From the NCBI GenBank assembly GCA_910579865.1, contig CAJTXA010000045.1:1-11225 (forward strand): a stretch of DNA of 11,225 bases. The letters are read 5' to 3'. Shown one piece after another: positions 4,864-11,165 of this stretch. The notes under the pieces are model-generated. The model had not been told where the DNA came from. It saw only the letters and a program-made list of their open reading frames with translations, and searched no databases. The position numbers and the translations under genes are program-made. Origin of the DNA: an uncultured Lachnospiraceae bacterium (lineage in GTDB: Bacteria > Bacillota > Clostridia > Lachnospirales > Lachnospiraceae). Within the stretch, counting starts at the first letter, position 1; each line of letters begins with the position of its first letter.

Positions 4864-6921
4864 TTATAAAGCTGTTTCTGATCTTTCTGCGATAATCTGA
4901 AGAATAAGTTTTTTGTTTACTTCGTTTTTAATCTGTTTTTTTGTTTCTAGTTTTAACCTATTCAAGTACGGATCCATTACTAATTTTTCCCATTGTTTCA
5001 TAATCCTAAATATATCTGTTTCTAATACTATACCATACTTTTTACTTATTTTTATTGCTTCTATTCCCATTATTTCATCATCACGCAACAGAATGCAAAC
5101 CGCCATTTCATATAACAGATTTCTGTATTCAAAAACTTTGTTGTATAAAAAGTCACGCTCTTCCTTTTCAGCACTTTTTGCAAGACTTTTTAAAGTATAT
5201 GTCAAACTATAATTTTTATCAACCCATCTTGCAAAAGCTGATTGTAATTCACCAATATCACTATTTATATATGCAGTTTTTACCTTTCCTAATTCCCAAT
5301 CATAATCGGTAATTAATGAAATCTGCTTTTCCTCCTCTACTCTCCTTACTTTTTTATAATACGGTGCATTTACAAAGACTTCAAGTCCTGTAAACAAATA
5401 AGAAACGAACATAAAAATCGATTTATCTGCCAAAAAAGGAATAAGGTTCTTATTATTATCTTCAACAATAGAAAGAAGTTCTTCGTCACTCAAATTAGGA
5501 TCAACAGATTTCATAATTGCATCATTTCTGGAAAGAAATTGCATATTGTATAGCAAATCTTTGCGATCTTCCATCAATGGATCAAACATAACAAAGCCTA
5601 TTCTAACTTTTATACCTAGCGCAGTTGCTATGCGAATTGCTATAATATTCTGTTCTGGAGTTGTACCTTTTCCATATCTCATCAATTGTTTTTTAGATCC
5701 TGATTCTACTCCGATAAAAAGCTTTTCTAGACCAGCTTTATGAAAAAGTTTCCATGCACGAATCATTTCTTTGTTTTTATTTCTTCCCTTTTTGGGATTA
5801 TACAGGGAATCTGCTCTCACTGATGCATTCATTGTACAATTTATATTCTTGCGTATAAGTTCTTCACAAATTTCTGATATTCTATGATATTCTGATCCGT
5901 CCGATAATTCTCCAACAATTTCTTCATCTGCTAGATAAATGTGGCGTGGTAGTCCAATCATATCAGCTGCATCTATTAACTCTTGTATCTGATTTACTAC
6001 TACGGAAACAGGCATTCCTCTCCAAAAGTCTGTTTTATGTTCTCTTGGACAAAATGAACAGGCAGAATAATCGCATCCTCTGCTTGTTTCCAATGTTAGT
6101 ATTCCTCCATGTTTAGCTAATTCTGGCAAAGTATCAAGTGCAGGTGTTTGACAGTCTTTCATATCAATATAACGTATCGGTGTAGTTCTAAGTTTCCCAC
6201 GTTCTAAATGTCGCAGTCCTGAAATTTTATGAAATGGTAACTTACCAGATTTCCACATAGCAAGATCATACCAACTGTTTTCACCCTCTCCGTAAGAAAT
6301 TAGAATATCAGGATGATTATTAAGAAATTCATCAAATAAAAGTGATGGAAGAATATTTCCAAGTACTTTTGTACACTCTACATTCTGGTTTTTAAATTCC
6401 ATCAATAGTTGTTCTGCTAAATCATATTCTTTAAAATCTACAGACATTCCAATTAAAGCAGGGTCAATTTTCTTACATATATCTACAACCTCAGTTATAG
6501 TTACTCCCATTTGCATATCAATGATTGTTACCTCAGCTACGTGTTTTTTACGTAAATAACTGGCAATTACCGCAGTACTTAAATTTAACCTTGGAACTGG
6601 ACGTAATGTAACATCGCACAGATTAACTAAAACCACTTTTGGGGATGAATACTGTATGTAATCAGAATCTTTTGAGTCAATATTCATTTTCGTCCAACTT
6701 CCCATGTTTTTGTCTGCTACCCACATGGTCATATCATTAAAAATAATAATAATTTTTGCTTGTTTTACATTTCCCTGCACTTGTACTTTTTTGCAGAAAA
6801 TATGTTCTCTTTTCATGCATAAAATCACTTGTTCCCTCAATTGTTGTGGATTCATCCATGGTTTTGCGTTTTGTAATATACTCATCAGTTTCTTTTCCTG
6901 CTGAAGCGTTAAATATTTCAT
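4864..6921 (-). CDS. cobalamin-binding radical SAM enzyme, OxsB-like
   Basis: The 685-residue enzyme has an N-terminal region of unknown fold (1-90), a Rossmann-like B12-binding domain (about 95-220; KVVLVNLCDV, VTIIDMQ, LIGMSVDF, ISYGEGENSW), a radical SAM domain with the cluster motif TSRGCDYSACSFCPR (Cys283, Cys288, Cys291), a SAM-contact GVESGS (404-409), and a long helical C-terminal domain. The B12 domain lacks DxHxxG, as is common in this class. The four-part layout and size recall OxsB (about 740 residues), which contracts the deoxyribose of dAMP-type nucleotides during oxetanocin A synthesis. The HD partner directly upstream supports that comparison. The cluster motif is C-x4-C-x2-C, one residue longer than canonical. 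ATG at 6921 is chosen because AAAAGGAG lies at 6933-6940; a start at 7002 would overlap the upstream gene by 59 bases without such a site. The exact substrate is unknown. Confidence 0.85.
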   Translation of the reverse strand: MKYLTLQQEKKLMSILQNAKPWMNPQQLREQVILCMKREHIFCKKVQVQGNVKQAKIIIIFNDMTMWVADKNMGSWTKMNIDSKDSDYIQYSSPKVVLVNLCDVTLRPVPRLNLSTAVIASYLRKKHVAEVTIIDMQMGVTITEVVDICKKIDPALIGMSVDFKEYDLAEQLLMEFKNQNVECTKVLGNILPSLLFDEFLNNHPDILISYGEGENSWYDLAMWKSGKLPFHKISGLRHLERGKLRTTPIRYIDMKDCQTPALDTLPELAKHGGILTLETSRGCDYSACSFCPREHKTDFWRGMPVSVVVNQIQELIDAADMIGLPRHIYLADEEIVGELSDGSEYHRISEICEELIRKNINCTMNASVRADSLYNPKKGRNKNKEMIRAWKLFHKAGLEKLFIGVESGSKKQLMRYGKGTTPEQNIIAIRIATALGIKVRIGFVMFDPLMEDRKDLLYNMQFLSRNDAIMKSVDPNLSDEELLSIVEDNNKNLIPFLADKSIFMFVSYLFTGLEVFVNAPYYKKVRRVEEEKQISLITDYDWELGKVKTAYINSDIGELQSAFARWVDKNYSLTYTLKSLAKSAEKEERDFLYNKVFEYRNLLYEMAVCILLRDDEIMGIEAIKISKKYGIVLETDIFRIMKQWEKLVMDPYLNRLKLETKKQIKNEVNKKLILQIIAERSETAL

Positions 6922-6943
6922 CTGTATTCTAACTCCTTTTGTG

Positions 6944-7486
6944 TTACAATATGTCCAACAAGTAATCGAAATAGAATCTTTTTGCCCATATATATTTTTC
7001 AATTGACTTCATTAAAGTTTCTTTTTGTCTTTTATATATTTCCTGCATGAATTTGTTTCCGTTATCTACCTCTTCTTTGCAATACATACAAGCATCAACT
7101 ATATCTGCAAAATCAATTATATCTTTAATAGATTTATAATTTTCTATATCATTTATTAGATCCATTCGATTAATTCTTTTGCACCATTCAAAAAACTTTT
7201 TTTTCTTAAGGTTAGATACCTCTTCTTCCAGTATATTGCTCTCCTTCTTAGCGCCATATGTAATATGTGTCAAATGAATTTCTGCCACATCATGATACAG
7301 TGCGTGCATTAGCACTTGTTCCTTATTTATGGGTATTGTACTAGTCTCATTATATATATCTGCCAAAAATCCTGAAATACAAGTAACAAAATAGCTATGT
7401 AGTGCTGTGGTGTCTATCCCTTTATTACATACTCCATTCCATCTGTTAACATGTTTCAGTGTATATAATTCTTCTATTATTGTCAT
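6944..7486 (-). CDS. YfbR/OxsA-like HD-domain nucleotide phosphohydrolase
   Basis: The 180-residue protein follows the E. coli YfbR (dNMP 5'-nucleotidase) pattern with a constant offset of three. It has Arg15-Trp16 (LKHVNRW), His30, His65-Asp66 with Glu69 (ALYHDVAEI), then Asp128 (DFADIVDA) and a Leu-rich tail. His30, His65, Asp66 and Asp128 would bind the metal. OxsA, the oxetanocin phosphohydrolase, is of the same HD class and removes phosphates from the nucleotide product. The position YfbR uses for Asp77, recalled as important in its active site, is His74 here, so substrate choice may differ. The start overlaps the stop of the CYTH gene by ATGA (7483-7486), indicating translational coupling, and its stop is 22 bases before the radical SAM start. 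Predicted to be cytoplasmic. It probably dephosphorylates the product of the adjacent radical SAM enzyme, which is inference. Confidence 0.85.
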   Translation of the reverse strand: MTIIEELYTLKHVNRWNGVCNKGIDTTALHSYFVTCISGFLADIYNETSTIPINKEQVLMHALYHDVAEIHLTHITYGAKKESNILEEEVSNLKKKKFFEWCKRINRMDLINDIENYKSIKDIIDFADIVDACMYCKEEVDNGNKFMQEIYKRQKETLMKSIEKYIWAKRFYFDYLLDIL

Positions 7487-8061
7487 ACTTCATTTGCCTT
7501 TCTCATTTCAATCAGTGCATATGCATATCCTCTACGATCCCTTTCTCCTACTTGTGCATGAAGTTTAGACAGTAGTTCGTCAAAATATTTATTTATTTTT
7601 TCAATTTGATCGTCATCAATATTTTCTGTATATTCCAACTCAATAAATGATCCAAGATTTTGTACCATATCTATACTGATTTCTATTTTTTCATATACCC
7701 ATGATTTTCTCACCTTATCCACAATTGCAATTTCTGCAAATGATAAATGTGACAGAATTTGTTTTACTGCATAAACATCACTAATTTCCGTTTCAAACTC
7801 TTTACACTGATTCTGAATTTTGGCTCCTACAGGAAGCCATAATTTATAATTGAGTGTTGATTGTCTGTCAGTTTCTCGGATTCGAAGCCACTCTGATACG
7901 ATTTCTTCAGCCAGAAAATCTCTATTCGGTGCTGAATAATATGTATCTTTTTGATGCTCTTCCTCCTTTACCATTTCAATTCCCAATAATTTTATTCTCT
8001 CAATAACTTCCTCTAAATTTTTCAAAGCATATTTTGCTTCCACTTCCTGATATTTTTTCAT
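7483..8061 (-). CDS. CYTH-domain protein (class IV adenylate cyclase / triphosphatase type)
   Basis: The 192-residue protein spans a whole CYTH triphosphate-tunnel domain. It starts with the signature E-x-E-x-K (Glu6, Glu8, Lys10 in YQEVEAKY). It continues with the paired-basic strand EWLRIRE (Arg60, Arg62), NYKLW (Lys73), acidic KEFETEI (Glu88, Glu90, Glu92), VDKVRKSW (Lys116, Arg118), SIDMVQNLG (Asp131) and FIELEY (Glu141, Glu143). Members bind a triphosphate inside a beta barrel and act as adenylate cyclases, thiamine triphosphatases or polyphosphatases with Mg or Mn. It is first in the operon and coupled by a 4-base overlap to the HD gene. AAGAGG (8069-8074) precedes the ATG at 8061. With a B12 radical SAM and HD enzyme downstream, a nucleotide triphosphatase role seems likelier than cAMP signalling, but the sequence does not decide it. 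Confidence 0.85.
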   Translation of the reverse strand: MKKYQEVEAKYALKNLEEVIERIKLLGIEMVKEEEHQKDTYYSAPNRDFLAEEIVSEWLRIRETDRQSTLNYKLWLPVGAKIQNQCKEFETEISDVYAVKQILSHLSFAEIAIVDKVRKSWVYEKIEISIDMVQNLGSFIELEYTENIDDDQIEKINKYFDELLSKLHAQVGERDRRGYAYALIEMRKANEV

Positions 8062-8478
8062 ACTGATACCTCTTAGAATTATTTCATTCTCTCTAATTTT
8101 TATTTAAACTATAGAATATTTTCCGTCTAAAGTAGTGGAAAATTTGTACTTGGAGATAACTGTCAATCTTGTGACTGGATATATCTTATCACAATTAAAG
8201 ATTAATCTATTAAACATAATTCGACATTAAAGTATATAAAACGACATAATTTTCTATTTTTGAACACTTTTCGACAATCTAGTTAAAATAGCTATTCAAA
8301 CGCTACATTATACTAATTCTTTGTTTTCAGTCATTTACTTTATAATAAACAGTAGAAAATGAGAAATAGAATCCTATACTTGTATCATTATAAATTTCTA
8401 TATGATGGACACCCTATATTTATATATTTAACAATTGTTAAAACAAGTATTTTGTTACGGTATCATAACTTAAAAGTA
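8062..8478. other. divergent intergenic region with palindrome and spaced CGACA repeats
   Basis: This holds the leaders of the CYTH operon (minus) and the recombinase (plus). A TTGACA faces the operon (minus, 8161-8166) but has no good -10 at the right distance, so the operon promoter is unassigned. CGACA occurs at 8222, 8242 and 8272, spaced 20 and 30 bases, that is on one helix face. TTTAACAATTGTTAAA (8427-8442) is a perfect 16-bp palindrome, followed by an imperfect AACAA/TTGTT repeat (8442-8456). These could be recombinase (res-like) or repressor sites. No gene was seen. Confidence 0.45.
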
Positions 8479-8507
8479 TTGACACTGGAAACGGAATGTA
8501 GTAAAAT
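8479..8507 (+). promoter_or_regulatory. sigma-A promoter of the serine recombinase
   Basis: TTGACA (8479-8484) and TAAAAT (8502-8507) are separated by 17 bases, with a predicted start near 8514, about 48 bases before the ATG at 8562. One base of the -10 departs from consensus. Confidence 0.7.
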
Positions 8508-8561
8508 CAGTACATACAGATGTGTCACAACTTAGTGCCATAAATGGAAGGGGATTTTGCT

Positions 8562-9137
8562 ATGGTTTACGGATATTGCAGGGTGAGTACACAAGGACAG
8601 GCAAAAGATGGAAACAGCCTTGAAGTACAGGAAAAATTATTAAAAGAAAACGGGGCAAAAAAAATATATTCAGACGCTTTTACTGGAACTAAAGCACACC
8701 GGCCAGAACTTGACAAGCTTCTGGATAAGCTTCAGCCAGGGGATAAGCTGGTTATTACCAAACTGGACAGGATAGCCAGGAGTGCATCACAAGGGACAGA
8801 GCTAATCCAGACATTGTTGGATAACGGAATTACTGTACATGTATTAAATATGGGGCTAATGGACAGTACACCAACTGGGAAGCTTATCCGTAATATCATG
8901 CTGGCTTTTGCAGAGTTTGAAAGAGACATGATTATTGAGCGCACACAGGAGGGTAAGGCAATTGCAAAAAAACAGCCTGATTTCAGGGAAGGCCGCCCGC
9001 ATTTGTATAGTAAAAAACAGATACAGCATGCGCTTGGGTTATTACAAAACCATTCGTACAAACAGGTAACAGAACTGACTGGCATTTCCAAATCCACGCT
9101 TATCCGTGCAAAAAATAAGGCTGTACAAAACCCATAA
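8562..9137 (+). CDS. serine recombinase, resolvase/invertase type
   Basis: A 191-residue small serine recombinase. The catalytic domain begins MVYGYCRVSTQGQ with nucleophile Ser9 and flanking Arg7, then SDAFTGTKAHRPELDKLL (Arg47), TKLDRIARS (Asp69, Arg70, Arg73), and the long helix ending AFAEFERDMIIERTQEGK. Residues 144-185 (GRPHLYSKKQIQ...SYKQVTELTGISKSTLIRAK) form the Hin/resolvase-type helix-turn-helix that reads the crossover site. Length matches Tn3-type resolvases and DNA invertases (180-200). ATG at 8562 is chosen because GGAAGGGG ends 8 bases upstream; an ATG at 8544 would place that ribosome site inside the gene. On a replicon with Rep_3 it may resolve multimers, or it may belong to a transposon. 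No transposase gene adjoins it. It is visibly richer in G+C than the neighbouring operon, suggesting separate origin. Confidence 0.92.
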   Translation: MVYGYCRVSTQGQAKDGNSLEVQEKLLKENGAKKIYSDAFTGTKAHRPELDKLLDKLQPGDKLVITKLDRIARSASQGTELIQTLLDNGITVHVLNMGLMDSTPTGKLIRNIMLAFAEFERDMIIERTQEGKAIAKKQPDFREGRPHLYSKKQIQHALGLLQNHSYKQVTELTGISKSTLIRAKNKAVQNP

Positions 9138-9141
9138 ACTA

Positions 9142-9205
9142 TTGAAAAATGGATACTGTAATTCCAACATCTAAAACCAGTAAGATTGCAGTATCCATTT
9201 TTCAA
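9142..9205. terminator. long perfect hairpin just after the recombinase
   Basis: TTGAAAAATGGATACTG (9142-9158) is exactly complementary to 9189-9205. The pairing continues inward with TAAT/ATTG including one G-U, giving about 21 bp with a 22-base loop. It begins 5 bases after the recombinase stop. There is no U-tract, and the A-rich/U-rich base of the stem could work in both directions. It could also be a small palindromic repeat element. Confidence 0.5.
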
Positions 9206-9277
9206 ATACGTACATAGGCAGTAGAAAGACCTGCTCCAACCTTTGCAATATATTCATTTTTAACCAAATTCAGGAGT

Positions 9278-9321
9278 GAGAAGTTTTTCTGATGTTTTTA
9301 TATAATCAAAATTTCTCATAT
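9278..9321. repeat. imperfect inverted repeat
   Basis: TGAGAAGTTTT and AAAATTTCTCA lie about 20 bases apart and pair at 10 of 11 positions, the exception being a G-U pair. Function unknown. Confidence 0.25.
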
Positions 9322-9342
9322 AATCTTCTTCATTTTAAATTT

Positions 9343-9381
9343 ATCTCCATCATTTTATCATCAAATGATGGAGATTTTTTT
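9343..9381 (+). terminator. strong Rho-independent terminator
   Basis: A perfect 13-bp stem, ATCTCCATCATTT (9343-9355) with AAATGATGGAGAT (9363-9375), has a 7-base loop and is followed by a run of seven T (9375-9381). It is correctly placed to end transcription coming from the recombinase. Confidence 0.85.
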
Positions 9382-9391
9382 CTAAGTCAGC

Positions 9392-9414
9392 AACCACCAG
9401 TTCAACTGGTGGTT
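9392..9414. repeat. palindromic hairpin resembling IS200/IS605-type ends
   Basis: AACCACCAG (9392-9400) and CTGGTGGTT (9406-9414) form a perfect 9-bp stem around a TTCAA loop. Short hairpins of this kind mark the ends of IS200/IS605 and TnpB elements in clostridia. No TnpA or TnpB gene is present, so this would be a remnant or a stray repeat. It might also be a second terminator, though no U-tract follows. Confidence 0.35.
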
Positions 9415-9807
9415 TGATTAGTTACAAAATTTATGAAACGAACGTGAGATTTTTCTAAAAACATATTGAAAAAAGATAGTATATATGTTACTATATGCAT
9501 GTTTTAGATGTTAATTTGTCATTTTGCACAATTTGCATAATTTTCTTGCGATTATTTTTGTGAAAAATTTGCATTGACAAATTGATTGAGACAAGCAAGT
9601 CATAATTGTTAATTTCATACATTATATTATATCATATAATACATATTTAAAATATATGATACAATACTAATTTTTAGAAATTCGAGTATATTTGCTTTGC
9701 TTAATTCTATTACTATATATGCTTGAATTATTTATATAAAGATGCTTGGAACTGGTCATTTAAAAGTGAATTGTTACACACCATAACAGCGATTAGAGGT
9801 ATTGATT
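9415..9807. other. A+T-rich non-coding region
   Basis: About 390 bases with no supported gene. Visible structures are an ATAGTA/TACTAT repeat near 9476-9495, repeated TTTGCA words between 9530 and 9582, a TTGACA at 9584 without a matched -10, and TATCATATA/TATATGATA arms (9630-9638, 9653-9661). An origin or a promoter for the following gene could be here, but none is defined. Confidence 0.4.
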
Positions 9808-10029
9808 ATGTATTTACAAAAAGACACAAAAAAAGTTTTAGAGAAGTTTATTGGAAAAAGTATTTTAGAATTATCAGAAATGGATTTAACAGAAGAAATA
9901 TCTTTTATTAAATCAAAACATGGTGAAGCACCTGTTTTTTCTAAAAATATAGATACTCGTATGCAGGGAAGAGGAAATCCTTTGATGACCAGAAAAAGGA
10001 TTTGTACCATGGAAGATATTGGTTTCTAA
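9808..10029 (+). CDS. small protein of unknown function, possibly the N-terminal part of a frameshifted gene
   Basis: A 73-residue protein I do not recognise. It starts MYLQKDTKKVLEKF, is charged and helical over residues 5-35, and has a basic stretch from 50 (MQGRGNPLMTRKRICTMED) before stopping at a TAA (10027-10029). ATG at 9808 has AGAGG at 9795-9799, 8 bases upstream. The TAA overlaps by 11 bases the next frame, whose protein has no good start of its own. The basic RGNPLMTRKRICTMEDI segment breaks off abruptly, which suggests that the two frames were once one gene of about 250 residues. A natural, translationally coupled pair is the alternative. Confidence 0.5.
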   Translation: MYLQKDTKKVLEKFIGKSILELSEMDLTEEISFIKSKHGEAPVFSKNIDTRMQGRGNPLMTRKRICTMEDIGF

Positions 10030-10552
10030 AGGTGAATTTCCTATAGAAGTACAAAATGAAATTAGAGCAATATATGGACACCTTGTAAGAGCGACCATGT
10101 CAACATCATCTGATCAGGTTCTTAGAAATATAGAAAAAATGAAGTCTCATTCTAAAAGAGCTTTATTAGATTGTTTTAAATATACTAGCATTATCTGTTC
10201 TGATAACTATGATGATTTTATGAATAGGTATGAAAATATTGATTTAACTTATTTAGAAAATGGACAATTTCTTACAGATATTGTAAAAGGATGTCGAGAA
10301 GCTAGAACGAGTCTTCAAAAAGCAAAAGTTGCAGAAACATCTAACATTTCAGAAGATGATTTGTTTGATTTATATCAGAATGCTTATAAGCAATTTGAAG
10401 AATTAAATGACAAACTTCAACAAGCGGAAGAATCTGCGTCATTTTTACAACATAAGGCTTCAAAAAAAGATAAGATATCTAATATATCTCTTTGGGTTGG
10501 TATCGGTGGATTTGTTGTTGGAGTTATAGGAATAATAATTAATTTTATATAA
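10019..10552 (+). CDS. coiled-coil protein with C-terminal membrane anchor, unknown function
   Basis: The frame from a TTG at 10019 encodes 177 residues. Residues 1-110 look globular and helical (IEVQNEIRAIYGHLVRA, LLDCFKYTSIICSDN). A Glu/Gln/Lys-rich region (about 117-152; NAYKQFEELNDKLQQAEES) is likely coiled coil. Residues 156-177 (ISLWVGIGGFVVGVIGIIIN) form a single hydrophobic membrane segment at the very end, so the bulk would sit in the cytoplasm tethered by its tail. No family is recognised. The TTG has only GGAAG three bases upstream, too close for normal initiation; the next in-frame ATG is about 27 codons in. The frame is open back to about 9987, so it may be the shifted continuation of the preceding gene. 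A terminator follows at 10564-10598. Confidence 0.6.
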   Translation: MVSKGEFPIEVQNEIRAIYGHLVRATMSTSSDQVLRNIEKMKSHSKRALLDCFKYTSIICSDNYDDFMNRYENIDLTYLENGQFLTDIVKGCREARTSLQKAKVAETSNISEDDLFDLYQNAYKQFEELNDKLQQAEESASFLQHKASKKDKISNISLWVGIGGFVVGVIGIIINFI

Positions 10553-10563
10553 TTAGCATACAT

Positions 10564-10598
10564 AAAAGAAACTATAAATCAATGTATAGTCTCTTTTT
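10564..10598 (+). terminator. Rho-independent terminator after the membrane-anchored protein gene
   Basis: ACTATA (10571-10576) pairs with TATAGT (10585-10590). Beyond one A-C mismatch, the stem continues with AAAAGA against TCTTTT, ending in a T-run at 10594-10598. Confidence 0.6.
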
Positions 10599-10654
10599 AT
10601 TTATCCAATCAAAGAATTGTTGTATTGATATATTTATAGGAAGGACAATAAATA

Positions 10655-10723
10655 TTGAATAATTTTATAGATAGAAAAATTGTAATGCCAATGAATAAAT
10701 TTGCATACAAACAGGGTGTGTAA
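10655..10723 (+). pseudogene. possible N-terminal gene fragment cut by the IS256-family insertion
   Basis: AGGAAGG (10638-10644) is followed 10 bases later by a TTG that opens a 22-codon frame (MNNFIDRKIVMPMNKFAYKQ, then GV and TAA). The last three codons fall inside the IS end that begins at 10714. A good ribosome site followed by a frame interrupted exactly at an IS border suggests a gene disrupted by insertion. It is too short to identify. Confidence 0.3.
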
Positions 10724-11072
10724 AATAAACTGTGTAAATTTCACAGATTATTCGACACACCTTGTTTTGTATAAAAAAGGGACAAACCGATAATACTGTG
10801 ATTATTATGGAAGAAATTGGTAAATATATTTTTGGAGGATATGTTTATGTCACAAGATTTTAACTACCAGGAAGAACTATCAAAATGTAAAACTATGGAA
10901 GATATCACAGGAAAAAACGGACTCATACAAAAGATTATTAAAGATGCTGTTGAGCAGGTGCTGGGGAAAGAACTGTCAGAATATATTGCCAGTGAAAAGA
11001 GTAATGGCAGGAGTGTTTCACGTAATGGCACTACCAAAAAAACCCCTGAAAACATCTTATGGGGATATAGAT
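10714..11072 (+). mobile_element. left end of a truncated IS256-family insertion sequence
   Basis: The end repeat at 10714-10741 (GGGTGTGTAAAATAAAC...) matches 21 of 28 positions of the repeat at 1195-1222 and precedes the transposase start by about 105 bases, the normal layout. Just inside are CTGTG/CACAG arms (10730-10734, 10742-10746) and an ACACACC...TTTTGTAT segment (10756-10772) nearly complementary to the IS tip and its flank, forming a hairpin that could block transcription from outside. Transposase similarity stops near 11072. Confidence 0.7.
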
Positions 11073-11074
11073 AA
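10847..11074 (+). pseudogene. IS256-family transposase, N-terminal fragment with frameshift
   Basis: ATG at 10847 has GGAGG at 10834-10838, 8 bases upstream. The product starts MSQDFNYQEELSKC and contains the family's MEDITGKNGLIQKIIKDAVE and GKELSEYIASE segments, followed by SRNGTTKKT. These correspond to the N-terminal domain of IS256/mutator transposases. Four C residues at 11043-11046 shift the frame and lead to a stop at 11072-11074. Removing one C restores LKTSYGDID (11046-11072), which is the expected continuation. Beyond that the family sequence (normally Val-x-Val-Pro-Arg-Asp-Arg) is not found. The catalytic domain is missing, so this copy is inactive. Confidence 0.8.
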
Positions 11075-11165
11075 CGTGAGTTCGACAAAAAACAAGATAA
11101 AATATAAATACTAAATTATTAGTTTATTGTGACACAACAATTTTTTTATAAAATGGTTGATTATC

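Noticed and set aside
4913..5312. Plus-strand frames opposite the radical SAM gene
   Set aside because: Low-complexity hydrophobic or His-rich products without start signals, antisense to a well-supported enzyme.
6922..7002. Longer start for the radical SAM gene at 7002
   Set aside because: It would overlap the HD gene by 59 bases without a ribosome site; ATG at 6921 has AAAAGGAG in place.
8732..9205. Minus-strand frame of 157 codons across the recombinase
   Set aside because: It is the antisense shadow of a clearly recognised serine recombinase.
9723..9911. Plus-strand frame of 62 codons
   Set aside because: It overlaps the better-supported start at 9808 in another frame and has no ribosome site.
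10019..10030. Programmed +1 frameshift like that of prfB
   Set aside because: The UUC before the UAA would have to re-pair on UCU, which is unfavourable, and no properly spaced upstream stimulatory Shine-Dalgarno sequence is seen.
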